A stretch of 53,940 bases of DNA from an uncultured Prochlorococcus sp. (GTDB lineage: Bacteria; Cyanobacteriota; Cyanobacteriia; PCC-6307; Cyanobiaceae): assembly GCA_902606255.1 (NCBI GenBank), contig CACLFQ010000004.1, forward strand, positions 1 to 53,940. Reading direction: 5' to 3'. The position numbers and the translations under genes were made by a program. The notes beneath the pieces were generated by a model that was given only the letters and a program-made list of their open reading frames with translations, did not search any database and was not told the DNA's origin. Shown piece by piece: positions 8,412 through 16,802 of this stretch; the stretch's first letter is position 1, and each line of letters begins with the position of its first letter.

Positions 8412-8580
8412 CATGACATGCAGGGGGTCGTTGGTTCAAATCCCCTTGGCTACACTAAATTTCTTCAGTCATCCCAACAGTTTTCAGACGGCGTTAGTAA
8501 TAATATAACTTTTGTAGATACTTGTCCAAGGTTGTTTATGCAATTCTGCACCCAAAAATGCACTTATAAGTTTTTTATTT
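8412..8580 (+). repeat. Direct repeat, copy 2: tRNA-Ala 3' remnant (putative att site C) plus flank
   Basis: Positions 8412-8454 match the 3' half of tRNA-Ala from the anticodon loop (CATGACATGCAGGGGGTCG) to TTGGCTACA, with 35 of 43 positions equal to the intact gene by eye. The T stem (GTTGG against CCCCT) is broken, so it is not functional. The flank to 8580 aligns with 2644-2770 through ACTTGTCCAAG and TTGTTTATGCAATTCTGC. Just upstream, 8330-8343 is a GCGC-TCAGTT-GCGC inverted repeat, unusual in this AT-rich context. Confidence 0.75.
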
Positions 8581-8635
8581 TGCGAAGGATTTTATAAATT
8601 TCTGCGTTAATTATTTATAGATATTAAATGTTTTT

Positions 8636-8959
8636 ATGAAAAACTTTTCATTTTTAATTTTGGCATTGACATTCTTTATTGCATTGCCTTCTTATTCGAA
8701 TCCTACCTATGAGAAAGATAATTTTGGCAAAATGCGCAAACGTTTTGAAAGGATTGACATTAATGATGATGGACTTCTCTCAAAAGACGAAATGATTGAG
8801 GCTCACCGTAATCGAATAGACAAGATATTTTTGAAGTTTGATAAGGACGGTGATAGTAAATTATCAAAAAAAGAATTACGCTCCTTTAAGAAGGAAATGC
8901 AAAAAAAGATATACAAAACTAAAAAAAAGTTATATAAATTAGAGAATCTAGAATTTTAA
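8636..8959 (+). CDS. Secreted EF-hand calcium-binding protein
   Basis: This 107-residue protein has a cleavable-looking signal peptide (about 1-21, hydrophobic core FLILALTFFIALPSYS). Two canonical EF-hand loops follow: D41-I-N43-D-D45-G...E52 and D69-K-D71-G-D73-S...E80. The positively charged tail follows the second hand. It is thus a small exported calcium binder, probably periplasmic. It lies 9 bases ahead of an ECF sigma factor gene and is likely transcribed with it. That suggests it senses Ca2+ or another divalent metal for the sigma system. This role is inferred from synteny. Confidence 0.85.
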   Translation: MKNFSFLILALTFFIALPSYSNPTYEKDNFGKMRKRFERIDINDDGLLSKDEMIEAHRNRIDKIFLKFDKDGDSKLSKKELRSFKKEMQKKIYKTKKKLYKLENLEF

Positions 8960-8968
8960 GGAAAGTCC

Positions 8969-9517
8969 ATGGATTTAAGTTCCCACATGTGTAAAATTGC
9001 AGAGGGGGATAAAAAATCGTTCCGATTCATCGCTAAGGCTTTGGGTTGCAAAATGCATTCAACGGCAATTAAACTTTTAGGTTCATCTCATTTTGACGAT
9101 GCAGATGATGTTGTACAAATTTCTTTAATTAAACTTTGGCAATCAGCTCCTCGGTGGGTAAATAAAGGAAGTGTTGAAGGATATGTTTATAAGATCGTTT
9201 TTTCAACTTGCATGGATTTCATTAGAAGATACAAAAGTTCTGAGGAATTTAAAGATAACTATTCCAATCTAGAAATAACAAATAACAAATACAATAATAA
9301 TGAATTAAGAAAAATGCTTTTAAATAATATTCAAAAACTTCCTAAACATCAAAAAGAAGCTATTTTGCTACATTATTTTTGTGGTTATAAACAGAAGGAA
9401 GTTTCTAATATTTTAAACAAAACCGAAAAGGCTACTGAAAGCCTAATTATTCGGGCTCGCAAGAAGTTAAAAACTATTTTGTCAAAGGATTTATTGGAGG
9501 AATTATTTTATGTCTAA
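8969..9517 (+). CDS. ECF-type RNA polymerase sigma factor
   Basis: This 182-residue sigma-70 family protein contains only regions 2 and 4. Region 2 spans about 13-90, with the DDADDVVQISLIKLW core-binding block at 43-57 and the RRYK end of region 2.4. Region 4 spans about 115-170, with LPKHQKEAILLHYFCGYKQKEVS and an HTH recognition helix. Region 3 is missing, as in extracytoplasmic-function sigma factors. It probably directs RNA polymerase to a small regulon, perhaps its own operon. An AAGGAAAG ribosome-binding site lies just before the ATG. The next gene overlaps its end by 8 bases, the usual place for an anti-sigma gene. Confidence 0.9.
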   Translation: MDLSSHMCKIAEGDKKSFRFIAKALGCKMHSTAIKLLGSSHFDDADDVVQISLIKLWQSAPRWVNKGSVEGYVYKIVFSTCMDFIRRYKSSEEFKDNYSNLEITNNKYNNNELRKMLLNNIQKLPKHQKEAILLHYFCGYKQKEVSNILNKTEKATESLIIRARKKLKTILSKDLLEELFYV

Positions 9518-9770
9518 ACTAAAAAAGGAACGTCTTGATCAAATGATTGAGAATGCACTCTCTTATAAACAAGAATCAAGACGATTTAACACATATGTTT
9601 TATGTAAAAGTCTAAAAAGTTTTGTTTTAAAGCCAAATGTATATGGACTAACTTTTGCATCATTAATTATTGCTTGTGTTTTTATTCCTCCCGTGCTGAC
9701 ATCAAGGAATATCGTTGATGTAAATAAAATAAATGATTATGTGACTTTAAGTATTATTGATGATTTTTAA
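9510..9770 (+). CDS. Small single-pass membrane protein, putative anti-sigma partner
   Basis: This 86-residue protein has a charged cytoplasmic-looking N-terminus (1-43, Lys/Arg/Glu-rich), one membrane helix at about 44-63 (VYGLTFASLIIACVFIPPVL) and a 20-residue tail. It overlaps the sigma gene by 8 bases. A strong GGAGG at 9496-9500 sits 9 bases before its ATG, so translation is probably coupled. The topology and position fit an anti-sigma factor holding the ECF sigma at the membrane. No zinc-binding HxxxCxxC anti-sigma motif is present, so the role is an inference. Confidence 0.7.
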   Translation: MSKLKKERLDQMIENALSYKQESRRFNTYVLCKSLKSFVLKPNVYGLTFASLIIACVFIPPVLTSRNIVDVNKINDYVTLSIIDDF

Positions 9771-9907
9771 TGAAAAAAAGCAAAAGATTATAAAACCATT
9801 TATTGCGTAAAACATTAATAATTAATAGTCAAAAATTCTAAATTTTTTTTAGAAAATTTATATATAGCTAATAAGGTGATAAAGTTTACTATATTAATTT
9901 ATGTACA

Positions 9908-11344
9908 TTGATAAAAAAAGTTTGTTGTATCGGTGCAGGGTATGTCGGAGGACCAACTATGTCCGTTTTTGCCGATAAATGTAAAGATATTTCTTTTAAT
10001 GTTGTTGATGTTAATCCGGATAGAATTGCAGCTTGGAATAGCAAGGATTTATCAAAGCTTCCCATTTTTGAGCCTGGCTTAGATGAAATTGTAAAAAGAC
10101 GTCGCGGAAAGAATTTGACTTTTTCTACCGAAGTTCATAAGTGTATATCTGAAGCAGATATGATTTTTATTTCTGTTAATACCCCTACGAAAACTAGTGG
10201 TATTGGTGCAGGTCAAGCAAGTGATTTAAAGTGGGTAGAATCTTGTGCTAGGCAAATCTCAGAATATGCAAAAGGACACACTATTGTTGTTGAAAAAAGC
10301 ACTTTACCTGTAAGAACTGGTGAAGTAATAAAAGCTATTCTTGAGTCTTCACAATCATCTTTAAATTCTAAAAACAAAAATACATTTGATATTTTATCTA
10401 ATCCAGAATTTTTAGCAGAAGGAACAGCTATTAATGACCTTGAAAATCCTGATAGGGTTTTAATTGGAGGTTCTAATGAAAATGCAATCAATGCTCTTCA
10501 TGATCTATATAAAAAATGGGTAAATGAAGACAAAATTATTCATACCAATTTATGGAGTAGTGAGTTAGCGAAATTAACTGCTAATGCGTTTCTTGCTCAA
10601 AGGGTTAGTTCTATTAATTCAATTAGTGCTCTATGTGAAGTTACTGGTGCTGATGTTAGGGAGGTCTCACGCGCAATTGGTAAAGATAGTCGAATTGGAA
10701 GTAAATTCCTAAATGTTGGGCCAGGGTTTGGAGGCAGTTGCTTTAAAAAAGATATATTAAATCTTGTTTATTTAGCAAACCATTTTGGCCTGCCTCAAGT
10801 AGCTGATTTTTGGGAAAGTGTTGTTCATCTTAATAGTTGGAATCAAAACAGACTTACTAATATAATTTTGGAAAAACTATTTGGAACCTTAACTGAAAAA
10901 AAAATTGGTATTCTAGGTTTTTCTTTCAAGGCAAATACTAACGATACTAGGGAGTCACCAGCCGTTCAAATATGTAAGAACTTATTAAACGAAGGCGCGT
11001 ATTTGAAAATTCATGATCCCAAAGTTTCGAAGGAACAAATAGATTTAGATTTGGGCACACCACCAATTGAAGATTTAAAAAAAAATGAAGTATTAGTTAA
11101 AAAATATAAATATAAAAAATGGGAAAATTCACTTTTGGAAAATGATTTTTTTGAAAATTTAGATGCAGTTATTGTTTTAACAGAATGGGAAATTTACTCT
11201 AAAATAGAATGGGAAAAAGTATCAAAAAAAATGAGATCTCCAGGCTGGGTATTTGATTCAAGATTAATAGTAGATGAAGAAAGAGTAAAAAGTTCAGGGC
11301 TTAGTTTTTGGAGAGTAGGAGTGGGCACAGTAAGGAGAAATTAA
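9908..11344 (+). CDS. ugd: UDP-glucose 6-dehydrogenase
   Basis: This enzyme oxidises UDP-glucose to UDP-glucuronate with 2 NAD+ in the cytoplasm. The protein has 478 residues. The Rossmann motif GAGYVGGPT is at 9-17. The catalytic Cys278 lies in GFGGSCFKKDI, and the C-terminal UDP-binding domain contains GFSFKANTNDTRESP. The GGPT form, the length (bacterial enzymes are mostly 390-450) and the insert in the last third resemble the animal/plant-type subfamily, which also occurs in bacteria. The start is TTG at 9908; the ATG at 9901 is out of frame. The product can feed the UDP-glucuronate 4-epimerase at 50784. Confidence 0.95.
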   Translation: MIKKVCCIGAGYVGGPTMSVFADKCKDISFNVVDVNPDRIAAWNSKDLSKLPIFEPGLDEIVKRRRGKNLTFSTEVHKCISEADMIFISVNTPTKTSGIGAGQASDLKWVESCARQISEYAKGHTIVVEKSTLPVRTGEVIKAILESSQSSLNSKNKNTFDILSNPEFLAEGTAINDLENPDRVLIGGSNENAINALHDLYKKWVNEDKIIHTNLWSSELAKLTANAFLAQRVSSINSISALCEVTGADVREVSRAIGKDSRIGSKFLNVGPGFGGSCFKKDILNLVYLANHFGLPQVADFWESVVHLNSWNQNRLTNIILEKLFGTLTEKKIGILGFSFKANTNDTRESPAVQICKNLLNEGAYLKIHDPKVSKEQIDLDLGTPPIEDLKKNEVLVKKYKYKKWENSLLENDFFENLDAVIVLTEWEIYSKIEWEKVSKKMRSPGWVFDSRLIVDEERVKSSGLSFWRVGVGTVRRN

Positions 11345-11656
11345 GATTTCGAGTAAATTTTATTATAAATTTCTTATTTATGAATAGATGAATGTTAATT
11401 AATGAGTTTTTGTTTTAATTCTCAAAAAATTTAATAAAGATGAATTAATAATTATGATGAATCTTATAGAAAAATCAAAAAGTACAAACTTTGAGTAAAT
11501 ATCTGATTGATCAATATTGGCAAAACAAATTCTTGGATACAATAATTAATTAATAATTTTAAAAAGTTTTGAAGAAGGTTTAAATCTAACTATTTCAAAC
11601 TATAAATATTTAAAAAATAAAAATAAACTGAGGCAATAAGCTTAAATAATGGATTT
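11345..11656. other. Gap without a recognisable feature
   Basis: These 312 AT-rich bases lie between ugd and manC. I see no gene, RNA, repeat or clear promoter. It probably holds the manC promoter. Confidence 0.4.
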
Positions 11657-13105
11657 ATGAAAGATAAAAAAAAAAATCAATCTAAAATTATTCCAGTAAT
11701 ATTGTGCGGGGGAATAGGTACCAGACTATGGCCATTATCTAGGAAAAGTTTTCCTAAACAATTTTTATCTATAAGTAGCTTAAATGAGAAATCTTTACTT
11801 CAAAATACTCAAAAGAGGCTTGAAGGTATAGAGAACTTAATAGAACCAATATTAATTTGCAATAGAGAGCATAGATTTTTAGTAGCGGAACAAATGCGAG
11901 AGATAATGATAAATCCTAATTCTATTCTTCTAGAACCGTTTGGAAGGAACACTGCTCCAGCAATCCTTTTAGCTGCATTTAAGTCTTTGGAGATTGAGGA
12001 TAATCCACACTTATTAATACTTTCTGCTGATCATCAAATTAATAATGATAAAAAACTTAGAGATTTAATAGAAATTGGAATTTCATACTCTGAAAAAGAC
12101 AAATTAGTAACATTTGGGGTAATCCCAAAATCACCTGAAATAGGTTATGGCTATATAAAATCAGAAAAACCATTCAATTTAGAAAATGTTGAAGGGATCA
12201 ATATTTCAAAATTTATAGAAAAACCTAATCTTGAAACAGCAAAAGAACTTATAAAAGATAAATGTTTTACATGGAATAGTGGGATCTTCTTATTCAAAGC
12301 AAAAACAATAATTAACGAAATAAAGCATTTAAATCCAGATATTTATGCAGTATGCAAAAAAACTTTTGACAATAGTGTCATGGATCTAGATTTCCAAAGA
12401 CTTGATGAAGAATCATTTGAATTTTGTCCAAACATTTCTATTGATATCGCTGTTATGGAGAAAACTAGTAAAGGAATAGTTCTTCCTCTAGACACGCAAT
12501 GGAGTGATATTGGAAGTTGGAAATCAGTTTGGGAAAATTCAAGAAAAGATATTAATGGAAATGTTGAGAAAGGAAATGTATTTAACCATAATACAGAAAA
12601 TTGTTATTTACATTGTGAGAACAAGCTTTTGGTAACTCTAGGAATCAAAGACTTGGTAATCATCGATACTGATGATGCAACTTTAGTCGCTAACAAAAAT
12701 CAATCTGAAAATATAAAAGATATAGTGAGCGAATTACAAATTAGAAATATAAAACAGGCTATTTCACATAAAAAGGGATTTCGGCCGTGGGGTTTCTACA
12801 TATCTATTCTAGATGATGAAAGATGGCAGGTGAAAATTATACATGTGAATCCAGGAGCAAAGTTATCTCTTCAGATGCATCATCAAAGAGCTGAGCATTG
12901 GGTAGTTGTTAAAGGTACTGCAGAAGTAGAAATTGATGGCAAAACACTAATCTTAAGTGAAAATGAAAGTACCTATATACCTCAAGGTTCTAAGCATAGA
13001 TTATCAAATATTGGTAAGATTCCTCTAGAACTTATTGAAGTTCAGAGTGGATCTTATATTGGAGAAGACGATATTGTTAGGTTTGAAGACCTCTATGGTA
13101 GATAG
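11657..13105 (+). CDS. manC: Mannose-1-phosphate guanylyltransferase / mannose-6-phosphate isomerase
   Basis: This 482-residue bifunctional type II enzyme makes GDP-mannose from mannose-1-P and interconverts fructose-6-P and mannose-6-P. The nucleotidyltransferase signature CGGIGTRLWPLSR is at 17-29, with FPKQFL after it. Further blocks are FIEKP near the middle and WSDIGSW near 280. The C-terminal cupin isomerase domain keeps the metal-binding pattern HHQRAEHWVVV and YIPQGSKHRL. The length is normal for the family. No phosphomannomutase or GDP-mannose dehydratase is in the window, so the first must be encoded elsewhere. Confidence 0.95.
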   Translation: MKDKKKNQSKIIPVILCGGIGTRLWPLSRKSFPKQFLSISSLNEKSLLQNTQKRLEGIENLIEPILICNREHRFLVAEQMREIMINPNSILLEPFGRNTAPAILLAAFKSLEIEDNPHLLILSADHQINNDKKLRDLIEIGISYSEKDKLVTFGVIPKSPEIGYGYIKSEKPFNLENVEGINISKFIEKPNLETAKELIKDKCFTWNSGIFLFKAKTIINEIKHLNPDIYAVCKKTFDNSVMDLDFQRLDEESFEFCPNISIDIAVMEKTSKGIVLPLDTQWSDIGSWKSVWENSRKDINGNVEKGNVFNHNTENCYLHCENKLLVTLGIKDLVIIDTDDATLVANKNQSENIKDIVSELQIRNIKQAISHKKGFRPWGFYISILDDERWQVKIIHVNPGAKLSLQMHHQRAEHWVVVKGTAEVEIDGKTLILSENESTYIPQGSKHRLSNIGKIPLELIEVQSGSYIGEDDIVRFEDLYGR

Positions 13106-13251
13106 TATTTAAATTTTTTAATTTTAGATAAGCAGCCTTTAAATTAATCCATATAATCTAATGTATTGTTTTAAAAAATATAATAGAACAGCTGTAATAA
13201 CTTTAAAATAAATTAATTCTAACCAATATAGTATTAAACTATTTATCTTGT

Positions 13252-13272
13252 CTTACTTTTAGTGCAAGTAAG
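13252..13272 (+). terminator. Hairpin between convergent manC and protease genes
   Basis: CTTACTT and AAGTAAG pair around loop TTAGTGC, and one more T-A pair extends the stem outward. It lies in the gap between two converging genes, where a bidirectional terminator is expected. There is no long T-run on either side, so termination activity is uncertain. Confidence 0.3.
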
Positions 13273-13326
13273 ATTATTAACGCTGTTCTTAGTTATAAAT
13301 AGAAGTAGATTTTTACAGTTATCATT

Positions 13327-14667
13327 TTAACTAGATGATTGGCAATATCCACCTGCCTTCCAATTCGCATGATCCTTAGAACATGCAGTATCCATCAATG
13401 CTCCTATGTTGCCTGCTCCCCATTTTTTGCCAGTTGAGTCTTTGTATTGACTTTTTGGAAAATTAGGGGTTTTCCCAAATATACTTGCCCCAAGTACATG
13501 GGGAGCGAAAGCGCTTGAGCCATTGGCATAACCAAAACTGAGGGTTCCAACAAGGATATTGGCAGATCTCGCATTACCATAAGTAGCTTGCCACCTTACT
13601 TTTGGGTTCATGCCAAAATTAACAATAGCTGGGCCTCCAGAAGCACCAGGACTTTGCATTGATCCCCACACGTTTCTGTTTAAGGTCCCGGCTGTATATT
13701 CTCTAGCAAGAGAGTCAGTTCTAATCATTGCTCCACCGTAGTTAGATGTAGAATCACCAATAGCAGCTGGATACCCTAATTGGGTAATTTGGTTTGATTT
13801 TATACTTCCAAAAAGTCCGTTAGAAACGAAACCATAATTACCCGATCCATAACCAAAATAGCCAATACCATTATTCCAAGGTAGGGGTCTACTATTTTTT
13901 CTTTTTTTAAGTCTTATTAGGGCTATATCATTAGAGGTCCAACCACCGGTACAATTCCCTTTTACATAACATACAGGGAAAACATACCCATCCACCTGCC
14001 ATGCTCCGTAAGGACCTGTGGCACCCACAGCCGCTAATGATGCTGTACTGGTTGTTTTGTTTGCAGAAGGAACATAATACGTTCTATATGGTATAACACT
14101 AGTTCCTCTTTTATAATTTGGAGCTTCTCCATATGTAAATAAACAGTGTGCAGCTGTAAGGACTAATCCCCTTCCTATCATAGACGCAGAGCATCTACCC
14201 ATTCCGCTACCTGAAGTTTGTTGAATATATAGTTTTCCCGCTCTGTTGTAGGGAGAAGTAGTTGTAATTGAATCTTTTGATGTATTCTTCTTGGCAGGCT
14301 TGTAACCCCTTACTAATTGAGTAGTATGAGGGTATTTAGAAGTACCATATCTTAATGGTTCTATATTACTGAGACTAGATAAACTCCCTAGTTCTGGAGT
14401 GCCTTCTGGGGAAGCCCAACTTCTACCTTTAAAACTTGATGTTGATGTTAATGAACTATCTAACCTAAGTTGTCCCTCTGGGAGAAAAGGCATTGGGTAA
14501 ATAGGTGGCAGATTAGTTGGTGCTGTAAGTTCGGTTAATTCTTCAGAATCAACAACTTCGAATCCAACACCTTGATTTTTCTGTTTAGCTGAGAGGTAAG
14601 CTGTTGGCGAAAAAACTAAAGAAGATAATGTTAAAGCTGCTAAAGATTTGCGGAAAAAGATGGACAT
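13327..14667 (-). CDS. Secreted trypsin-like serine protease
   Basis: This 446-residue protein has a signal peptide at about 1-26 (SLAALTLSSLVFSPTAYLSA). A 120-residue low-complexity Ser/Thr/Pro-rich prodomain-like stretch follows, then a chymotrypsin-fold domain. The catalytic triad is visible: H174 in LTAAHC, D247 in SNDIALIRL and S343 in PGASGGPAI. Cysteines near the His loop (C155, C176) and at the C-terminus could form disulfides. It should act in the periplasm or at the cell surface; the substrate is unknown. The neighbouring minus-strand gene 14834-15430 is also secreted. Secreted S1-family proteases are uncommon in small picocyanobacterial genomes. Confidence 0.9.
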   Translation of the reverse strand: MSIFFRKSLAALTLSSLVFSPTAYLSAKQKNQGVGFEVVDSEELTELTAPTNLPPIYPMPFLPEGQLRLDSSLTSTSSFKGRSWASPEGTPELGSLSSLSNIEPLRYGTSKYPHTTQLVRGYKPAKKNTSKDSITTTSPYNRAGKLYIQQTSGSGMGRCSASMIGRGLVLTAAHCLFTYGEAPNYKRGTSVIPYRTYYVPSANKTTSTASLAAVGATGPYGAWQVDGYVFPVCYVKGNCTGGWTSNDIALIRLKKRKNSRPLPWNNGIGYFGYGSGNYGFVSNGLFGSIKSNQITQLGYPAAIGDSTSNYGGAMIRTDSLAREYTAGTLNRNVWGSMQSPGASGGPAIVNFGMNPKVRWQATYGNARSANILVGTLSFGYANGSSAFAPHVLGASIFGKTPNFPKSQYKDSTGKKWGAGNIGALMDTACSKDHANWKAGGYCQSSS

Positions 14668-14833
14668 AAATCAACCTACTGATTAGTTATCCAAAATAAT
14701 AATATAGAATTCTAAAATATAAATTTTTGAAACTTTATTTTTAATTATTTTAACAATTCTTTTGGAAAATCACTTTTAAACAAATCATAAATCACTGTAA
14801 AAGTAATCATTTAATTATTATTAAATAAAAAAA

Positions 14834-15430
14834 TTAGCCGCCATCAATTTGACATCCAATCAGGGCGCCTGCAGTACCTCCTGCGGGTACAGCCCACCAT
14901 CTGTCTTTACCCCTTGTAGCAGACATGGTTATACCTGCACCTAACAAACCTCCTATTATACTTCCTTCTTTGCAGCTATTATCATCACCTGGTGGGGGTT
15001 CAATAGGTTGAACTATTCTTGGCGATGGTTCCATGGGTCGAACTATTTTTGGCGATGGAGAATAATGCTTGTGACTTACACCTTTTACTGCAGATTTATG
15101 ATTACTAAATATTTTTTTTTGATTATAAAGTGAAACATCTGGACAAACTACTTTTCTTTTCACTCTTCTCTTGAGCAAGGTTCCATCCATAGCTTTTACT
15201 ATTCTCACTCTTTTGCAAAGTTTTACATAAGAAATTACTTTCTTTACTTTGCCGTTTGGTAAAACCTTCTCTTTAACAACTTTTGTTGTTCCTGTAGGTT
15301 TATATTTAACATTTACTATTTTTTTGACTTCGGCATGGGCAATTAAAATTTCATCAGCAAATATTGGTTTGCTTGTAGCGGATAGTAATCCTAAAGATGC
15401 AATTAAAAAAAGAATTTTTTTGATTCTCAT
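14834..15430 (-). CDS. Secreted Pro-repeat, glycine-zipper protein
   Basis: This 198-residue protein has a signal peptide (about 1-25, ILFLIASLGLLSATSKPIFA). A basic middle (35-100, many Lys/Val and two Cys) and a short tandem repeat (KIVRPMEPSP / RIVQPIEPPP) follow. The C-terminal Gly/Ala segment, SIIGGLLGAGITMSATRG...AGGTAGALIGCQ, has the GxxxG spacing of glycine-zipper 2TM domains. It is probably envelope-associated. It is transcribed in the same direction as the protease downstream (166-base gap). No enzymatic motif is visible and the function is unknown. Confidence 0.75.
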   Translation of the reverse strand: MRIKKILFLIASLGLLSATSKPIFADEILIAHAEVKKIVNVKYKPTGTTKVVKEKVLPNGKVKKVISYVKLCKRVRIVKAMDGTLLKRRVKRKVVCPDVSLYNQKKIFSNHKSAVKGVSHKHYSPSPKIVRPMEPSPRIVQPIEPPPGDDNSCKEGSIIGGLLGAGITMSATRGKDRWWAVPAGGTAGALIGCQIDGG

Positions 15431-15531
15431 ATCAATCTAAAATGTTTTCATAATTATAACGTCATAAAGATTTAAAATCCTTCGCATAAGATTTACAAAG
15501 TTTTGTCACTTCTTCAATTTTCTTATTAATG

Positions 15532-16593
15532 TTAATTATGTTCAGAATATCCTTTTGGATTTAGATTTTTCCATTTCCATCCATCTTTACACATTTCTTC
15601 GAGTGATTTAGTAGGAGACCAATTAAGTATTGATTTTAATTTGCTGTTATCTGCTACAAGCTTACAAACATCACCTTCTCTTCTTTTGTCGAATTCGAAG
15701 GGAACGGATATATTATTAACATTTTCAAAGGTTTTTATAAGCTCAATTACGCTAATTCCTCTACCCTTCCCAATATTAAGAGTCAATAATTGGGGATCGT
15801 TTTCAATAAGATAATTTAATGACTTTAGATGTCCTTCTGCTAAGTCCATTACATGAATATAGTCTCTTATACATGTTCCATCTTCGGTAGGCCAATCATT
15901 TCCAAAAACTTTTAATTTTTCTTTTGTGAAAGCTGAGTTAATAATTATCGGAAAAATGTTATTTGGCTTTTGCAGAGGGTTTTCTCCAATTAAGCCGGAT
16001 TTGTGAGCCCCAATAGGATTAAAATATCTTAAAATTGCTATTCTCCAATTTTTATTTTTACTTTGATTAATATCTTTTAATAAATTTTCTACAGAGAGTT
16101 TTGTTGTACCATAAGGATTCGTAGGAGCCAAAGTTGAATCTTCTCTAAGTAAATCTATTGATGAACTCCCATAAACCGTAGCACTACTACTAAAAACAAT
16201 AGTTCGGCAATCATTTTCCGACATACTTTTAATTAAGTTATAAGAGCCAATAACATTATTATCCCAATATAAAAGTGGCTGAGAAACAGATTCTCCAACT
16301 GCTTTTAGACCAGCGAAGTGTATTACCCCCTTTATAGGATTATTTTCTTTCTGAGCAACTTTAAAAACATTATTAATAAAATCTTTATCCTTCAAATCGC
16401 CTTTGAAAAATCTTAAATTATTTAATACTTTATTTTTTTCTTCTTTAAAAAATTTTTTAATTTGATTAATCGACTTTTCTGAACTATTTACCAACGAATC
16501 AATAACAAAGATATCATATCCTTCTGAAAGTAGATGTAAGCAAGTGTGAGATCCTATAAAACCACTACCACCAGTAATAAGTATTCTATTCAT
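15532..16593 (-). CDS. galE: UDP-glucose 4-epimerase
   Basis: This enzyme interconverts UDP-glucose and UDP-galactose (or the N-acetyl forms) via a 4-keto intermediate bound to NAD. The 353-residue SDR protein has the Rossmann motif TGGSGFIGSH at 7-16, the catalytic Ser/Tyr/Lys set in FSSSATVYG and NPYGTTKLS, and the GalE-specific blocks RYFNPIGAH and CIRDYIHVMDLAEGH. The length is normal. It is the sole gene of its transcript as far as the spacing shows. It provides the galactose donor for the glycan genes around it. Confidence 0.95.
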   Translation of the reverse strand: MNRILITGGSGFIGSHTCLHLLSEGYDIFVIDSLVNSSEKSINQIKKFFKEEKNKVLNNLRFFKGDLKDKDFINNVFKVAQKENNPIKGVIHFAGLKAVGESVSQPLLYWDNNVIGSYNLIKSMSENDCRTIVFSSSATVYGSSSIDLLREDSTLAPTNPYGTTKLSVENLLKDINQSKNKNWRIAILRYFNPIGAHKSGLIGENPLQKPNNIFPIIINSAFTKEKLKVFGNDWPTEDGTCIRDYIHVMDLAEGHLKSLNYLIENDPQLLTLNIGKGRGISVIELIKTFENVNNISVPFEFDKRREGDVCKLVADNSKLKSILNWSPTKSLEEMCKDGWKWKNLNPKGYSEHN

Positions 16594-16802
16594 TTTTTAA
16601 ATAAAGTATAATCAGTGTTGGAATTTTCTAATATAAAATGAATTATAAAGGGTTGATGGTTTTTAAAAATTTATAATTAAAAAAATAAATCTTAGACTAT
16701 AAATAATATTTATAAGAATTTTTTTAAATAGTATTCACAAATATTTTACTAATGATAGAATTCAAGCCTTATATTTCTAATGATTTATACCTTAGCATTT
16801 AA

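Noticed and set aside
8299-8508. Plus-strand open frame of 69 codons after the methyltransferase
   Set aside because: It runs through the tRNA remnant and its flank and has no protein-like composition.
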